A stretch of 6,174 bases of DNA, taken from positions 1 through 6,174 of the forward strand of contig JAEUVI010000244.1 of NCBI GenBank assembly GCA_016787105.1. Direction: 5' to 3'. Below, one piece after another: positions 4,586 through 6,174 of this stretch (its first letter is position 1; each line of letters begins with the position of its first letter). Both the position numbers and the translations under genes were made by a program. Source of the DNA: Chitinophagaceae bacterium (GTDB lineage: Bacteria; Bacteroidota; Bacteroidia; Chitinophagales; Chitinophagaceae). The notes beneath the pieces were generated by a model. The model had not been told where the DNA came from and ran no database searches. It saw only the letters and a list, made by a program, of their open reading frames with translations.

Positions 4586-6115
4586 TCATCCTTCTTCATC
4601 AAACTCTTCCTCGTAATTCTTATTGCCAAGGTTCATCATGCTGCCGATGAGATCTTTGAATTCAACTTTTGTTTCCAGTATTTTTTTACTGATCAATGAG
4701 TAGCTGGAAAGACCATGCAGAATAAATTCCATCAGCAATGCGGTTTCCATTTCATTTGCATGCGGGAAATATTTTTTCACGAGTGAGTGCAAGCCATCCA
4801 CTTTGTACAAAAGCAATATTTTGTCTTTATCAGTTGTATTGAAAAATATATTGAGGTTATTTCCTTTGTCAAACCATGATGTAATAGAACGGTATGGATT
4901 ATCTTGCTTTCCTTCAGGCTCCGGCTTACCTGTTCTTGCTCTTTTTTTCAATACTTCCGGGTTCGGAAAGTATTGGATGAATTGTGTGCGGATAGCTTTT
5001 TCCAGCAAATTCATCGCTACCTGGTAAGGACCTTCCTGTTCGCCTTCATATACCAATTCTATTTTACCGGTAATGGAAGGAATAATCCCCATCAAATCAT
5101 TGATCCAAACCTGTGTGTCTTTTTCATTATTTACAATCGCCCTTCTTTCCGCAGCGCTTACCGCGTTTTCAAAAGCGGAGATAGTTAACCTTGCACTCAC
5201 GCCGCTTTTTTTATCTACAAACTCGCTGCCTCTCGCTTCAAATGCCACCTGCTCTATCAATCGTTTTACCAGATCGCTCACTTTTACTTTTTCTTTTTGA
5301 TCCTTATCCAGTTCAGCTTCCTGTTCAGTTATCTCCAATGCATTCTCCAATGATTTGGGATAGTGGGTGAGTATCTGGCTTTCAATACGATCTTTTAATG
5401 GCGTTACAATAGATCCACGATTGGTATAATCTTCCGGATTTGCAGTAAATACAAACAAGATATCCAATGGCAATCGTAACTTAAAACCGCGTATCTGCAC
5501 ATCACCTTCTTCCAGGATGTTAAATAAGGCAACCTGTATGCGTGCCTGTAAATCCGGTAATTCATTGATAACAAAAATGCCTCGGTTGCTCCTGGGAATA
5601 ATGCCGTAATGAATTACTCTTTCGTCTGCAAAACTTAACCGGAGATTTGCGGCTTTAATCGGATCGATATCTCCGATTAAATCTGCAACGCTTACATCTG
5701 GTGTCGCCAATTTTTCTCCGTAGCGCTGACTGCGGTGCATCCATTCTATTGCAGTATCGTCTCCTTTTTCAGCAATCAGATCCTGGGAGTATTTTGAAAT
5801 AGGCTTCAATGGATCATCATTGATATCGCTGCCTGCTATATAAGGAATGTATTCATCCAGCAGTTCAATCATTTGCCGCGCCATTCTTGTTTTTGCCTGC
5901 CCGCGCAATCCAAGAAAAAGAATATTATGCTTACTCAACAATGCCCTTTCCACGTCTGGTATCACACTGTCTTCATAGCCGATAATGCCTGAAAAGGTAT
6001 TTTCTTTTTTCTTCAGCCTGCTGATTAAATTCTGCCTTAATTCTTCTTTGATGCCTTTAGGTTTGTAACCACTCTTCTTTAACTCGCCAAGTGTTTTTAT
6101 TTTCTTAATGTCCAT
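4586..6115 (-). CDS. MoxR/ChlI-type AAA+ ATPase (magnesium-chelatase-like)
   Basis: This encodes 509 residues. A short helical N-terminus with the family-like opening TLGELKKSGYKPKGIKEELRQNLI precedes the AAA+ core at about 44-255. The Walker A segment is GLRGQAKT (69-76, Lys75-Thr76), with Ala where the last loop Gly is usual. The Walker B-like segment is GIFVINE (179-185), with Asn184 before Glu185 in place of Asp. The sensor 1 region is FTANPEDYTNRG (223-234), with arginines 233 and 243 as finger candidates. GVSARL (305-310) provides a sensor 2-type Arg309. The ERIQV/NILEEGDVQIRGFKLRLPLD type of segment is characteristic of COG1239 ChlI-like proteins. A linker at about 384-415 leads to a helical C-terminal domain and an acidic tail. 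Such ATPases usually work with a von Willebrand A partner, which is not in this window. The frame stays open from 6115 to the window edge, but 6115 is the only ATG there and follows an A-rich leader. Confidence 0.88.
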   Translation of the reverse strand: MDIKKIKTLGELKKSGYKPKGIKEELRQNLISRLKKKENTFSGIIGYEDSVIPDVERALLSKHNILFLGLRGQAKTRMARQMIELLDEYIPYIAGSDINDDPLKPISKYSQDLIAEKGDDTAIEWMHRSQRYGEKLATPDVSVADLIGDIDPIKAANLRLSFADERVIHYGIIPRSNRGIFVINELPDLQARIQVALFNILEEGDVQIRGFKLRLPLDILFVFTANPEDYTNRGSIVTPLKDRIESQILTHYPKSLENALEITEQEAELDKDQKEKVKVSDLVKRLIEQVAFEARGSEFVDKKSGVSARLTISAFENAVSAAERRAIVNNEKDTQVWINDLMGIIPSITGKIELVYEGEQEGPYQVAMNLLEKAIRTQFIQYFPNPEVLKKRARTGKPEPEGKQDNPYRSITSWFDKGNNLNIFFNTTDKDKILLLYKVDGLHSLVKKYFPHANEMETALLMEFILHGLSSYSLISKKILETKVEFKDLIGSMMNLGNKNYEEEFDEEG

Positions 6116-6174
6116 TTTATTTTTTTTGATACCAGCTTTTGTAATGCTATTTAGCTTTTGTTGCGTCGCTCCTT

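Noticed and set aside
6151..6174. Possible tail of an upstream minus-strand gene at the right edge
   Set aside because: Two frames end in stops within 24-30 bases of the edge, giving only seven or eight residues each; too little to support a gene, and the third frame is simply the open upstream extension of the AAA+ frame.

Overview
The window looks like a chromosomal stretch from a member of the Bacteroidota, most likely a Chitinophagaceae-type soil or freshwater bacterium. This is inferred from the moderate, AT-leaning base composition, A-rich start regions with little Shine-Dalgarno signal, promoter-like TTTG / TAnnTTTG elements, and the protein families themselves. No transposase, integrase, tRNA, rRNA or CRISPR array is visible.

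Layout from left to right. (1) On the minus strand, a small proline- and glycine-rich lipoprotein (78-599) is followed 30 bp downstream by what looks like the first 15 codons of another gene running off the left edge (1-47). (2) A 511-bp divergent intergenic region (600-1110) holds two short palindromes, a run of hairpins ending in a strong intrinsic terminator that serves no visible gene, and a textbook Bacteroidota promoter whose -7 box runs into two tandem copies of an 11-bp repeat. The terminator is read here as the end of a candidate noncoding RNA. (3) That promoter drives a compact three-gene operon: a two-TM SPFH/band-7 protein (1111-1974), a two-TM protein with a PH-like C-terminal part (1981-2487), and a 61-residue Arc-type ribbon-helix-helix protein starting at TTG (2498-2683). 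(4) Convergent to it is an NAD(P)-binding atypical SDR of the TIP30/HTATIP2 type (2761-3429, minus). It is divergent from murB (3468-4478, plus), with only 38 bp between the two start codons. (5) murB is convergent with a MoxR/ChlI-type AAA+ ATPase (4586-6115, minus). The 107 bp between their stop codons is almost entirely two opposed arrays of a degenerate heptanucleotide repeat that can fold into a large hairpin.

The housekeeping content is murB (peptidoglycan precursor synthesis). The least understood and most interesting part is the SPFH / PH-like / Arc module together with its promoter. The tandem 11-bp repeat matches the roughly one-turn spacing expected of RHH half-sites, so the last gene of the operon may repress its own promoter. 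This is a hypothesis from sequence only. The orphan terminator (candidate small RNA) and the heptamer arrays are the other non-coding signals worth attention.
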